A DNA stretch of 64,000 bases from Candidatus Fermentithermobacillaceae bacterium (lineage in GTDB: Bacteria > Bacillota > Sulfobacillia > Fermentithermobacillales > Fermentithermobacillaceae), in assembly GCA_012842685.1 (NCBI GenBank), contig DUSI01000026.1, positions 1 through 64,000 on the forward strand, written 5' to 3'. The notes below the pieces were generated by a model. The model searched no databases, was not told where the DNA came from, and worked only from the letters and a program-made list of their open reading frames with translations. Every line of letters begins with the position of its first letter. Within the stretch, counting starts at the first letter, position 1. The translations under genes were made by a program, and so were the position numbers. This document shows positions 28,085-38,001 of this stretch, piece by piece.

Positions 28085-29101
28085 TTAGTTTGTCTGGAAA
28101 TACTCTTTGGCCTTAATCACCCAGTTCGGATCTCTGAGTAGCGCCCTGCCGATGCCGATGAGGTCGGCGTGCCCGTCCTGGAGGACCTTCTCCGCGAAGG
28201 CCGCCTCCGTTATCCCGCCGGTAACCATGACCGGGACGTTCACGGCCTTCTTGATCGTGGCCGCGGCCGGCACGAAATAGCCGGGCGGAGCGCCGGCGGG
28301 GCGAGATCCCATAAACCCGCCCGATACGTCGACGAGCGCGACGCCTGCCTCCTCAAGCATCCTGGCTACCTGGGCGGCTTCTTCCGGAGTAAATCCGCCT
28401 TCCATGCCGTCAACGCTGCCGAGCCTGACGAACACGGGGAAATCGCTCCCTACCTCTGCCTTTACCCGAGATACCGTCTCGAGGAGGAATCTCGCCCGGT
28501 TTTCGAGAGACCCGCCGTATTCATCGGTCCGCGTGTTTGTTATAGGGGAGAGGAACTGGCTGCCCAGGTACCCATGGGCGGAGTGGACTTCAACGGCGTC
28601 GAAACCGGCGAGCTTAGCCCGTCTCGCTGCGGCTGCGAAGAGGCTCTGGATCTCCCGGATTTCCTCCGCGGTCAGCCCCCTTGGTTTCCTCTCCGATTTG
28701 GGGTGGGGCTTATCCGAGGGCCCCACTACCTCGTGGCCCGTGACGTCCGGGTTCCCGATGGATCCAACGTGGTTGAGCTGGATCGCGGCTACTGCCCCGT
28801 TTGTCCTTATCGCCTGGGCGAGCCGCTCGAACGCCGGGATGGCGGCGTCGCTATCTAGTCCAAGCTGTCCCTTGTGGGCCTTGCCTTGCTTCGCGATGTA
28901 GGTGTGTTCGACGATGACCATGCCGACGTCTTTCTTGGCCCGCTCGGCGTAGTAGGCTACCGTGGCATCGCTGGGTAGCCCGGTGTCCTCCCGGGAGCCT
29001 CCCGGGCCTTCTATGGCCGTGGCCATGGGCGGCATCACTATGCGGTTCCGGAGCGTGAGGTTTCCGACTTTGATGGGCGAGAAAAGAAGCGACATCTTCA
29101 T
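28085..29101 (-). CDS. NADH:flavin oxidoreductase, old yellow enzyme family
   Basis: LRNRIVMPPMATA, GFDAVEVHSAHGYLGSQFLSPITNTRTDEYGGSLENRARF. Confidence 0.93.
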   Translation of the reverse strand: MKMSLLFSPIKVGNLTLRNRIVMPPMATAIEGPGGSREDTGLPSDATVAYYAERAKKDVGMVIVEHTYIAKQGKAHKGQLGLDSDAAIPAFERLAQAIRTNGAVAAIQLNHVGSIGNPDVTGHEVVGPSDKPHPKSERKPRGLTAEEIREIQSLFAAAARRAKLAGFDAVEVHSAHGYLGSQFLSPITNTRTDEYGGSLENRARFLLETVSRVKAEVGSDFPVFVRLGSVDGMEGGFTPEEAAQVARMLEEAGVALVDVSGGFMGSRPAGAPPGYFVPAAATIKKAVNVPVMVTGGITEAAFAEKVLQDGHADLIGIGRALLRDPNWVIKAKEYFQTN

Positions 29102-29133
29102 CCCCTCCGGTATTCATGTTCTCACTACGGATT

Positions 29134-31674
29134 CTAATATGCCTGCGCGCCGCGACGCACTTCGTACAAACCCCGGTCGACTTTCGAAAGAAGGGGAGAG
29201 AGCCTCCCGGTATAGCACAGGTGGAGCCTGTGGAGCGCCCTCGAACAGGCTGTATACAGCACCTCGCGGTCTTCGGGGTGGGAATAGGATGCTTCGCCCG
29301 CGTTGTAGACGATGACCGCCTCGAATTCAAGCCCCTTGGACAGGTACGAAGGGATGACAAGGATGCCGCGGACGAACTTCCTCTGGTACTTTGTCACTAG
29401 CCGTATCTTGCTTGCCCCAGACCCGTCTTGGGCCAGTTCTTCCTTTAGGTCTTCGTGGGCTATCCAGCTTTCCCGCGCCGTCTTGCAGATGACGGCTATA
29501 GACCCGAAGCCTTCCGCTTGAAGTCTCCTGATGTCGGCCGCGACCAGCTTGGCCAAAGATTTCCGGTCTCCGGCTTCTGTGATGACCGGTTTCTCTCCGG
29601 GACGTTCGATGGCTTCTATAGGCAGGCCTTCATCCAGTATTGCCTTGGTGAACTCGGTGATCTCTTTCGTTGACCGGTAGCTCTTGGTAAGCTGGACTAT
29701 CTCTGTGTCCTTCCCGGCCTCGAGACCGGCCAACGCGCCTTCATAGCCGCTGCCTTCTCCCTTGGCCCGGCTCGCGGGGCTCAGGGCCTGGTTGAGGTCG
29801 CCTAGGACCGTGAACGAAGCGGCCGGGAACGCCATTTTGAGCACCTTGAACTGGATGGCCCCGTAGTCTTGGGCTTCGTCGACTATGACGTGGCGGACGG
29901 GCCTGGCCTGCGGGAGCCCCTCCAGAAGTCCCTTCAGGTAGAGGAGAGGCCCGAGGTCCTCATAGGGGATCACACCGGAAGTCAGATACTCCAGGGTGTA
30001 TGCCCGTATCTCCTCTACCAGGTCTGTGCTGTATTCTGCCTCGGCTACCAGCCTGCGCAGCAGTTCCGGCTCTGAGTAGAGCCTCTTGTAGGCCTCCACC
30101 AGGTCGAGCGGCTTCCAGGAGCTTACCAGGTTCCTGAGGGGCTCAAATTCCTGCCTTGCCCAGGCACGGGCGAGGTCTTTGACGTCCTTCTCGAGCAGGT
30201 GAGTCTTCTCGGGGTCGCTCGCTATTTCTTTCCGGAGCTCTTGGTACCGCCGGGTCTGGGCTTGGTCGAGGACCCACTTCATCCTCCGTTTGGCCCTTTC
30301 TACGCGCTTAAGGAAAGGAAGGTAAGCGTATTCTCTGGAGACCAGCTCCCGGACTTCTTCCCGGGAGACGAGCGCTTTGCCCCGGAAGACGAGGTCCGGA
30401 AAACCGAGGTCTCCAGAGGTTATGCGGCGGGAGTACGCCTCCAGGACGCGGGCGAAGGCTTCGCCGGACTTGAGCCTGATGCCGGCGGCCCGGGTCTTAG
30501 CTGCTTCCGTGCCCCTCATGTCCAGGAGGTATTCCAGCTGATCCGCGAAGTCTTCCAGTTTGTAGGGGAAGGCATTTGCCTGCCCTTCATCTCGTCCGGC
30601 GGTGGGTCTGCTCTTGTCGCCGGACTCGTCTTCCCCGCCGGAGTCTTCCGTGTCCCGGTATTCCCCGGTGTCCAAGTCCTTGGGCGATTTGGCCTCCCAG
30701 GCATCGTCACGTTCTGCCGAACTGCCTGCCGGTTCCGGCGTCAAGAGGTCTTTCGCGAGGTCCGAGAAAGATAGCTGTACCAGGGGTTCTTCGCCCAGCT
30801 CCGGGAGCACGGGAGACGTGTAGTCCGCGAAGATCCGGTTGGGCGTGATCATGATGATGTCCCGGGCCCTCATCGTATCTCGGTGCTTGTAGAGCAGGTA
30901 CGCCGCCCTGTGCAGGGCGATGGACGTCTTGCCGCTGCCTGCGCATCCCTGTACCAGCAGGAGCCCGGTCCCCTCGCGGCGGATGACCCTGTTCTGCTCC
31001 CTCTGGATGGTGTTCACGATCGCCCTCATCCGGTCGCCGGTGGCTTTCCCCAGGGTATCCATGAGGATCTCGTCGAAGATGGTGAGGTCGTTGTCGTACA
31101 TGAAGAGGATCCGGTCTTCCTTGATTTTGAAGTGCCGCTTCAAGAGGACTTCTCCGTACACCGTGCCTGCCGGAGATTCGTATTTTGCCTTTCCCAGCTC
31201 GTAATCGTAATAGACGCTTGAGATGGGCGCGCGCCAGTCAAATATGAGATGGCGGCCCGTCAGGCGGTCGGTTAGAGACGAAGTCCCGATGTAGACCGGG
31301 TATGCGGTGCCATCCCCCTCTGCTCCGCCGGTCGAGCCTTGCCTCGAGGTTTCCTTGAAGTCTATCCTCCCAAAGTACGCCGAGCCGGAAAGCCTCTTGA
31401 GCTGCTTAAGCCTTTGGAGGCTCCGCCTGTACATGACTCCCGCGAGCCGCAAGCGGCCCAGACCTCCCGCCAGGTCGACCAGCTGGGCGAAAGACGTGGG
31501 GACAGAGCCGTACTCGTCGGATATATGGCTTTGGGTCCCCCTGACCACCGCCTTGTTCCACTCTACTTCGCGCTCGGTCTCGGCGATCTGGTCTCCAATC
31601 TCCTTGAAGACCTCTCTCAGCCGCTTTTCTTCTGCCTCCAGCGCCGCTGTGGTGTCGGTGTCGCGGTCTGCCAC
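29134..31674 (-). CDS. helD: HelD-like UvrD/SF1 ATPase (RNA polymerase recycling family)
   Basis: YIGTSSLTDRLTGRHLIFDWRAPISSVYYDYELGKA, VQGCAGSGKTSIALHRAAYLLYKHR, VIVDEAQDYG, TACSRALHRL. Confidence 0.9.
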   Translation of the reverse strand: MADRDTDTTAALEAEEKRLREVFKEIGDQIAETEREVEWNKAVVRGTQSHISDEYGSVPTSFAQLVDLAGGLGRLRLAGVMYRRSLQRLKQLKRLSGSAYFGRIDFKETSRQGSTGGAEGDGTAYPVYIGTSSLTDRLTGRHLIFDWRAPISSVYYDYELGKAKYESPAGTVYGEVLLKRHFKIKEDRILFMYDNDLTIFDEILMDTLGKATGDRMRAIVNTIQREQNRVIRREGTGLLLVQGCAGSGKTSIALHRAAYLLYKHRDTMRARDIIMITPNRIFADYTSPVLPELGEEPLVQLSFSDLAKDLLTPEPAGSSAERDDAWEAKSPKDLDTGEYRDTEDSGGEDESGDKSRPTAGRDEGQANAFPYKLEDFADQLEYLLDMRGTEAAKTRAAGIRLKSGEAFARVLEAYSRRITSGDLGFPDLVFRGKALVSREEVRELVSREYAYLPFLKRVERAKRRMKWVLDQAQTRRYQELRKEIASDPEKTHLLEKDVKDLARAWARQEFEPLRNLVSSWKPLDLVEAYKRLYSEPELLRRLVAEAEYSTDLVEEIRAYTLEYLTSGVIPYEDLGPLLYLKGLLEGLPQARPVRHVIVDEAQDYGAIQFKVLKMAFPAASFTVLGDLNQALSPASRAKGEGSGYEGALAGLEAGKDTEIVQLTKSYRSTKEITEFTKAILDEGLPIEAIERPGEKPVITEAGDRKSLAKLVAADIRRLQAEGFGSIAVICKTARESWIAHEDLKEELAQDGSGASKIRLVTKYQRKFVRGILVIPSYLSKGLEFEAVIVYNAGEASYSHPEDREVLYTACSRALHRLHLCYTGRLSPLLSKVDRGLYEVRRGAQAY

Positions 31675-31727
31675 TCGAAGGACCTCCCCGGTACAAGACT
31701 TCTTGCGGTCAGGATCCTATTCTAAGG

Positions 31728-32447
31728 CTACTCCTTCCGGTATAGCCCGTGTTTTAGGAAACCCGCGTATTCTTCAATTTCTACCATGGCTTGAGGCAAG
31801 CTGGAAAGACCTTGGTCGGGAGATCTCAGCGCGGCCTGCAGGTACGAGTCGCTCAAGGAGCCGAAAACGGTGAGGATGTAACGCAATGCTTTCTGAGGGT
31901 CTACGCCTTGCCGGAGCCGCGAGAAGTCTATCCCGCTCATGAATGCCGGCATAACATCTTGGGCGATCTTGTCCAGCCTGGATCTGGCTTCGGAGCGGAT
32001 ATCCTCCGGGGCTTCCGTAATCCCGCCTACCGTCATCTTGTAGATGAGCGGTTGTTCCATAAGGGCCTTAAGCTTCAGGTGTGCCCATCTGACGAACCGG
32101 TCTACCGGGTCGGCCGGGAGGTTACCTAAGTTCTGCATGAAGTAGTCGATCATGGACTCCACCGCGTATTCCAGAGCGGCGAAGTACAAGTCTTTCTTGC
32201 TCTTGAAGTAGTGAAAAAGCAGGCCTTTCGAGGTCCCCGCGTCGCGGACGATAGCGTTGGTTGACGCCCTGATGTACCCATTCTCGGCAAACTCCCTGAT
32301 GGCCGCCATCAGTATGCGTCTCCGGCTGTCCTCCCGGCACCGTCCGGTCTCTGCCCTCTCGGAGGAGCCTCGACCTCTGCCTGCTTTCTCATGGGGCGAT
32401 TCCGGAGCCCGGTTTCTCTCTGTCAACCAAGGTCCTCCTCGACTCAT
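31728..32447 (-). CDS. TetR/AcrR family transcriptional regulator
   Basis: RRRILMAAIREFAENGYIRASTNAIVRDAGTSKGLLFHYFKSKKDLY. Confidence 0.93.
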   Translation of the reverse strand: MSRGGPWLTERNRAPESPHEKAGRGRGSSERAETGRCREDSRRRILMAAIREFAENGYIRASTNAIVRDAGTSKGLLFHYFKSKKDLYFAALEYAVESMIDYFMQNLGNLPADPVDRFVRWAHLKLKALMEQPLIYKMTVGGITEAPEDIRSEARSRLDKIAQDVMPAFMSGIDFSRLRQGVDPQKALRYILTVFGSLSDSYLQAALRSPDQGLSSLPQAMVEIEEYAGFLKHGLYRKE

Positions 32448-32983
32448 GCGGTAATGTCTTTTTGCGAGTAGACCTTGTATACGCCTGCATTAGACGTAAG
32501 GATAACCAGGGCGGCAAGCCCTACGTAGACCGGGTCAACGCTCCCAACAGGGAGTATGTCTGCTGCAAGTGCCCACTTGAAGGGCGTGAAGTAGCGTAGG
32601 AAGGAAGCTTTGTCAGAGACGTCCGATATAACCTGGAGCGCGTTGAGCACCAGTACGAGTCCGATGGCGCCAGACTGCACGCTCTTTCCGCGGTTCACCA
32701 AGACCGACGCGAGAAAGCCCAGAGAGGCCATGGCTAGGATGGCCAGGTAAGTCATGCCTCCGAGCAGCCAAAATGCGGCTCTGTCGAGCTCGGCGCCTGT
32801 CCGGACCATCGCCAAATAGCTCGCCGACCACGTGATGCCCATATAGAGCGTGACGTAGATAACGTAGACGGCGAGCTTCTGGGTGACCACATATGACCTT
32901 GTGACGGGTCTGGAGAGCAGGAACTCGACCGTCTTTTCCACCTGGTCAATTCCCTGTGGGAATCGGGTTTGGAGCCTTCTCAC
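32444..32983 (-). pseudogene. N-terminally truncated ABC-2 type transporter permease
   Basis: Begins at VEFLLSRPVTRSYVVTQKLAVYV; the first TM segment and preceding region expected in this family are missing, and no ABC ATPase gene is adjacent. Confidence 0.6.
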
Positions 32984-33065
32984 ACCTCGCTTGACACGAG
33001 TTTTTGTGCAACCTACGATTGCAGAAAAGCACCGGATCTACCCGGCTTTGAAAGGAGTGTTTACC

Positions 33066-34850
33066 GTGCCACGCTACCTGATAACCAGCGCGTTGCCTTA
33101 TGTAAATGGAGTGAAGCACCTCGGCAACCTGGTCGGCTCCATGCTTCCCGCCGACGTCTACGCTCGTTTCCTCAGGATGGAAGGGGAAGAGGTACTTTAC
33201 ATCTGCGCGACCGACGAGCACGGGACTCCGGCGGAAGTATCCGCCATGGAAGCCGGGATGGATGTGCGCGCCTATTGCGACATGATGCACGAGATACAGA
33301 AGGATATCTATGCGCGCTTCGGGCTGTCCTTCGACCACTTCGGGCGCAGTTCGTCCAAGGAAAACGCGGTGCTGACCCAGCACATCTACAAGAAACTCGA
33401 GGAGAACGGGTTCATCGAAGAGCGAACAATCCGCCAGATCTACTCCCTTGACGACGAGCGCTTCCTTCCCGACAGGTACGTGATAGGAACCTGCTCTAAG
33501 TGCGGGTATCCCGCCGCCCGCGGAGACCAGTGCGACGGCTGCGCCTCGCTCCTCGATCCCGAAGACCTGATAGAGCCGCGTTCCGCTATATCCGGCAGCA
33601 GGAATCTCGAGATGCGCGAGACCAAGCATCTGTTTATAAGGCTGGACCTCCTGGCCCCGGAGATCGAGAAGTGGGTCGACGGCCATACCGACTGGCCGAG
33701 ACTCACGGTCGGAGTGGCCAAGAAGTGGCTCAACGAGGGGCTTAAGCCAAGGTGCATAACCAGGGATCTGACGTGGGGGATACCGGTTCCCAGGGAGGGC
33801 TTCGAGGGGAAGGTTTTCTACGTCTGGTTCGATGCGCCCATCGAGTACATCGGTGCGACCTGGGAATGGGCTAAGGCAAACGGCAGGGAGGACGAGTGGA
33901 AGTCATGGTGGTTTGACGCCGAGGACGTCTACTATGTACAGTTCCTCGCCAAAGACAACCTGCCATTCCATACTGTGATTTTCCCGGCCATGCTACTCGG
34001 GACTCGAGAGCCCTGGACGATGGCTTCATATATCAAAGGCTTCAGCTGGCTCACCTACCACGGAGGCAAGTTTTCCACCAGCCAGAAGCGCGGGGTCTTC
34101 ACGGACAGGGCGCTGGAGATTTTCCCGGCTGATTACTGGCGCTACTTCTTGATGGCCGTTGCTCCCGAATCGGATGATTCTGACTTCACCTGGCCGATGT
34201 TCGCCACCATCGTAAACAAGGACCTGGCCGGGAACTTCGGAAACTTCGTGAACAGGACGCTGAAGCTCACGGCTTCGAGGTTCCCTGTGGCCGGCGGTTC
34301 ATGCGGCTCGGGCGTCCGTTCAGGAGCCAGAACGGATGCCGGGACAGGCTCTCTTGATGGTAAGCCGGGCCAGCCCGTGGGCGTCATCCCCGAGGGTGGA
34401 GAGTGGGGCCCCAGGGAGGAGCAGCTCCAGGCCGACGTAAACGAGGCGCTCGATGAGTACCGGAGGTGCCTGCGGCAGATGGAGTTCCGCAAGGCGGTCC
34501 TGGCCCTCAAGAAATTGTGGTCACTCGGCAACCTCTACATCGACGAGAGGGCTCCGTGGAATCTGCTGAAGACAGATAGGGAAGAAGGGGCGATGGTCCT
34601 CCGCGCCTGCGTCAACCTGGTGAGGACTTTCGCCCTGGCCTCGTCGCCCTTCATACCGTTTACGGCCGAGAGGGTGGCTCAGGCGCTCGGGCTCACTTCC
34701 GAAGAGGCGTCGGTCCGCATGGCCGATGTTGGAAACCTCAGGGCCCTTGGACCCGGCCGGACATTCGAAGTACCGCCGGTGCTCTTCAAGAGGATCGAAG
34801 ACGACGAGGTGGAACGGCTCACCAGGGAGTTTGCCGGCGAGGGCGCGTAG
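33066..34850 (+). CDS. metG: methionyl-tRNA synthetase
   Basis: PRYLITSALPYVNGVKHLGNLVGSMLPADVYARF, KFSTSQKRGVF; GTG start at 33066. Confidence 0.94.
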   Translation: MPRYLITSALPYVNGVKHLGNLVGSMLPADVYARFLRMEGEEVLYICATDEHGTPAEVSAMEAGMDVRAYCDMMHEIQKDIYARFGLSFDHFGRSSSKENAVLTQHIYKKLEENGFIEERTIRQIYSLDDERFLPDRYVIGTCSKCGYPAARGDQCDGCASLLDPEDLIEPRSAISGSRNLEMRETKHLFIRLDLLAPEIEKWVDGHTDWPRLTVGVAKKWLNEGLKPRCITRDLTWGIPVPREGFEGKVFYVWFDAPIEYIGATWEWAKANGREDEWKSWWFDAEDVYYVQFLAKDNLPFHTVIFPAMLLGTREPWTMASYIKGFSWLTYHGGKFSTSQKRGVFTDRALEIFPADYWRYFLMAVAPESDDSDFTWPMFATIVNKDLAGNFGNFVNRTLKLTASRFPVAGGSCGSGVRSGARTDAGTGSLDGKPGQPVGVIPEGGEWGPREEQLQADVNEALDEYRRCLRQMEFRKAVLALKKLWSLGNLYIDERAPWNLLKTDREEGAMVLRACVNLVRTFALASSPFIPFTAERVAQALGLTSEEASVRMADVGNLRALGPGRTFEVPPVLFKRIEDDEVERLTREFAGEGA

Positions 34851-35021
34851 GTCGCAGGATCGTCAAAGAGCCTCGGCTGGCGACGATGGACGAAAAATAG
34901 ACGAGCGAGATAGTCTTCCAGACCTCGGCCGTTTCGACCCCGGCCGTTAGGCCCCGGCAGTTAGACCCCGGTTACCGCACGCAGCTACGTTGCCGCGGCG
35001 GTGGCCGGTTGTCTTTTGTAC

Positions 35022-35643
35022 TGGCCGAAAGGATCCGCCAGTCTTACCCATAGCCGGAGCAAACCGACCGGTCCCCTTGGATGGGCCGAAAAAACCGGAC
35101 GAGCTTTGGACGTAGACCGGCGACATCCTCTGGTCGTGCCGGATACGCCCGTCAAACCGGACGATACTTGGAAACATGCCGGTGAGACCGGCCTCTGACT
35201 ACGGATCGGTCGGTGAAACCAGTCATCGATCGTGGATAGTCCGACGAAACCGACTATCGACTTGCGGATCAGCTGATGAGACCGGCCGATGATCGTGGAT
35301 AGGTCGACGAAAGCAGTCACTGATCCCGGATCGGTCGGTGAAACCGGCCAATGGTTGCTGATAACACGGTGAGATCGGCCAATGATCGGGGATGGATCGG
35401 TGCAATCCGCCAATGACTGCAGACAAGTCGACGAAACCCGCCGGGGTGTGAGAATGTGTTCGGTGAAATCGACCGATATCCAAGGATGAGCCGGCGAGAT
35501 CAGCCGATGTGCAGGAATCCGACGGCAAAACCGATTCTAGAATCCGGATCGTCAGATCAAACCGGTCGGTGGTCTTTAGCAGGACGACGAAACCGAAGGA
35601 TCCTCCTGGATGGGTCGATAGATGGGTCGACCGGACCTGCTCG
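35022..35643. repeat. Degenerate 31-nt tandem array A (about 20 units)
   Basis: Units start at 35022, 35053, 35084, 35115, 35146, 35177, 35208, 35239, 35271, 35302, 35333, 35364, 35395, 35426, 35458, 35489, 35520, 35551, 35582, 35613; consensus approx GGTCGGYGAAACCGGCCRATGATCNNGGATA. Confidence 0.9.
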
Positions 35644-35725
35644 CTCGGACAGACGATCGCATACGATCTGCCACTGCGGAGATCACCGTTCGGTACGCAG
35701 TCTACTTGGCTCTAGCCGGTCGGTT

Positions 35726-36754
35726 CTACTCCGCCAACCTCAGCTCCCAGAGGTGGGTTTCTCCGTGGCGCTGCAGCCCCAGACCGGCCTGTCTAGAGTG
35801 CTCGAGGAGCCCCTCTGCCAGGGGGTTTTCGGTCTCAACAGCTACGAACAGCTCGCCCGGCGTGATGTTCTTCTCTTTTGCCTCGGAAACAAGAAGGTCC
35901 CATGCGTGGCGGATGAGAGCTGCCGCGCCCTCCATCGTCCCGAACAGGGCACCTAGCGCGGCGCATAGGTAGCTCTTGCCGTCTTCCTGGATGTGATCCG
36001 ATTCGTTTTCGGAGCTGCCGTGTATGTGGTCTTCAACGTAGGGTTCGGTCATAAACCCGCCCGCCAGCACCTTGCCGTGGGCGTCGTTCGCCACCAGTAA
36101 CCTGTGTATGCTCGCCGCGTGGATGAAGTTCGGCCTGGTTGAGGATATCCAGATGTAATCACCGCCGAGGAACCGGATGGGCGGGGAGGCTTCGTCGAAT
36201 ACTCGACCGGCTTCTTCGGGCGTAACCGTCCTGACCCGTATGTCCTGGATGTCTTGATCCGACTGGTCGTCCACGGGGCCGTCATTGGGCTCGGATGAAG
36301 ACCCGTTTCCCGAGCCTTCGTCTTTGACGCTTCCGGCCAAAGGCAGCCTGAACTCGGCTAGCCTGGCGGCGAGCATGAACCCCATGCTCCTGGCGAGTCC
36401 TTGAGACCTGAAGTTATCGGGATCGATATTGGCCCTGCAGACACGGGCGCCCCGTTTCCTGGCACCTTCTATTGATGCTTCCGTGAGCATGGTCCCGATG
36501 CCGAGCCGTCTCAGTTCGGCCTTAACGCGGATGCCCTGGAACCATGCTTCGCCTTCAGCGGGATACGCGACGCAGGTCACACCTACGGGGATTCCATCGA
36601 GTTCGGCGACGTAAACGTCATTTCCGCTCTCCAGCCACTCGGGAAGGGCGTCGGCCACGTAGTCACCCCAGTCGAAGGTGTTCTGGGTAAAGGCCCTTAT
36701 GTGGTCCTGGTCTTCGAGCCTTGCTTTTCGGATAACGACATTGGAGAGAGTCAC
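35726..36754 (-). CDS. GNAT family N-acetyltransferase
   Basis: GIRVKAELRRLGIGTMLTEASIEGARKRGARVCRANI. Confidence 0.85.
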   Translation of the reverse strand: MTLSNVVIRKARLEDQDHIRAFTQNTFDWGDYVADALPEWLESGNDVYVAELDGIPVGVTCVAYPAEGEAWFQGIRVKAELRRLGIGTMLTEASIEGARKRGARVCRANIDPDNFRSQGLARSMGFMLAARLAEFRLPLAGSVKDEGSGNGSSSEPNDGPVDDQSDQDIQDIRVRTVTPEEAGRVFDEASPPIRFLGGDYIWISSTRPNFIHAASIHRLLVANDAHGKVLAGGFMTEPYVEDHIHGSSENESDHIQEDGKSYLCAALGALFGTMEGAAALIRHAWDLLVSEAKEKNITPGELFVAVETENPLAEGLLEHSRQAGLGLQRHGETHLWELRLAE

Positions 36755-36790
36755 TGGCGCATCCTCCTTTGGTCTCTTGCTGCTCCCCCG

Positions 36791-37426
36791 CTATTGGATG
36801 GGCACGTATCTGCCTTCCAGGATCTCTATGGTCGCGCTCCCGGATGTCACGTCACGGATTCTCGCTTTGATCATATCTAGATCGGAAGGCCTGACGAGCG
36901 CGGTGACACTAACCTTCTCGGCGAAGTCCACGGACTGGATGGTGATATTCCGCACCTCGAGCTCCCGCTGGATCCTCCCGTACTGTTCGTAGGAAACCAC
37001 GGCCGTAAGGACATCGTGGTACCTGTATGTCGCCACGCCCGCGGCTTCCAGGGCGGCGGATGCGGCTTGGCCGTAGGCCCTCAAGAGGCCGCCGGCGCCT
37101 AGGAGAATTCCTCCGAAATAGCGGGTCACTACGCAGACGGCGTTCCGTAACCCACGCTTCTTGAAAACTTCGAGCACAGGGTATCCCGCCGTGCCTCTGG
37201 GTTCGCCGTCATCACTGAGGCGTTCAACAGGGGTGCCGGGCCCGACGCAGTACGCCCAGACGTTGTGCCTGGCGGTGGGGTGTTCAGCCTTCACCTTGGA
37301 GATGAACGATTCAGCTTCTTCTACGGAAAAGGCCGGCGCGACGTGGCCTATGAACCGCGAGCGCTTGACCACTATCTCGGCGGACGCTTCTTTTCTCGGG
37401 CAAAGGAAGTCAGGCCGGTTTTGCAT
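36791..37426 (-). CDS. YigZ/IMPACT family protein
   Basis: VKRSRFIGHVAPAFSVEEAESFI, DDGEPRGTAGYPVLEV, VTRYFGGILLGAGGLLRAYG. Confidence 0.94.
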   Translation of the reverse strand: MQNRPDFLCPRKEASAEIVVKRSRFIGHVAPAFSVEEAESFISKVKAEHPTARHNVWAYCVGPGTPVERLSDDGEPRGTAGYPVLEVFKKRGLRNAVCVVTRYFGGILLGAGGLLRAYGQAASAALEAAGVATYRYHDVLTAVVSYEQYGRIQRELEVRNITIQSVDFAEKVSVTALVRPSDLDMIKARIRDVTSGSATIEILEGRYVPIQ

Positions 37427-37583
37427 GAGCCTTCAGCCCCTGTGCTACGTAGTAGGATTTCTTGACTTCATCATTCTCCCCAGGCGCCGGTAGGCAAGTC
37501 AAGTTGGGTGGACCTAGCGCTAACAAGCAACAGGAAAAAGGGCTATGCGAAAAGGTCCGCGGAGAAAGCGGGGTGGAAGAGGC

Positions 37584-37939
37584 CTGCCGAATGGGGCTAG
37601 AGACCGGGGCCGGCAATCGTAGCAGCCAGCAAGCAGGGCTAGAAACCCGGGCTGGCAACCACAGCCAGGAAGCAGGGCTGGCGACCAGGCCGGTGACTAG
37701 AGCCGGCAAGCAGGGCTGGCGACAAGGACCAGAGACCAGGGCCGGCAACCAGGGACAGCAAGCAGGGGGCCGGCAAGAAGGGCCGGCAAACAGGGCCAGC
37801 GGATAGGGGTAATGAACAGCGGTACTGAACAGGGCACCGAACAGGGCTACCGGACAGGGTTGACAGACAGAGTTAACCGAAAGAGGCTGGCAAACAGGGG
37901 CTGCACACAAGGATTACCAAATGTGGATACGCCACAGGG
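37584..37939. repeat. Degenerate ~13-nt tandem array C
   Basis: More than 20 units of 12-14 nt, consensus CYGGCAANCAGGG, in a divergent intergenic region. Confidence 0.8.
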
Positions 37940-38001
37940 AACAAGTTCCTGTTTCCCCCGTCAAAACCGACTGGCGCACCAAGGATAATCGACTCTGAGG
38001 A

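Noticed and set aside
35022-35643. CRISPR array candidate because of ~31-nt periodicity
   Set aside because: There is no conserved repeat alternating with unique spacers; every 31-nt unit is a diverged version of one consensus and no cas genes are present. The same applies to 56760-57286.
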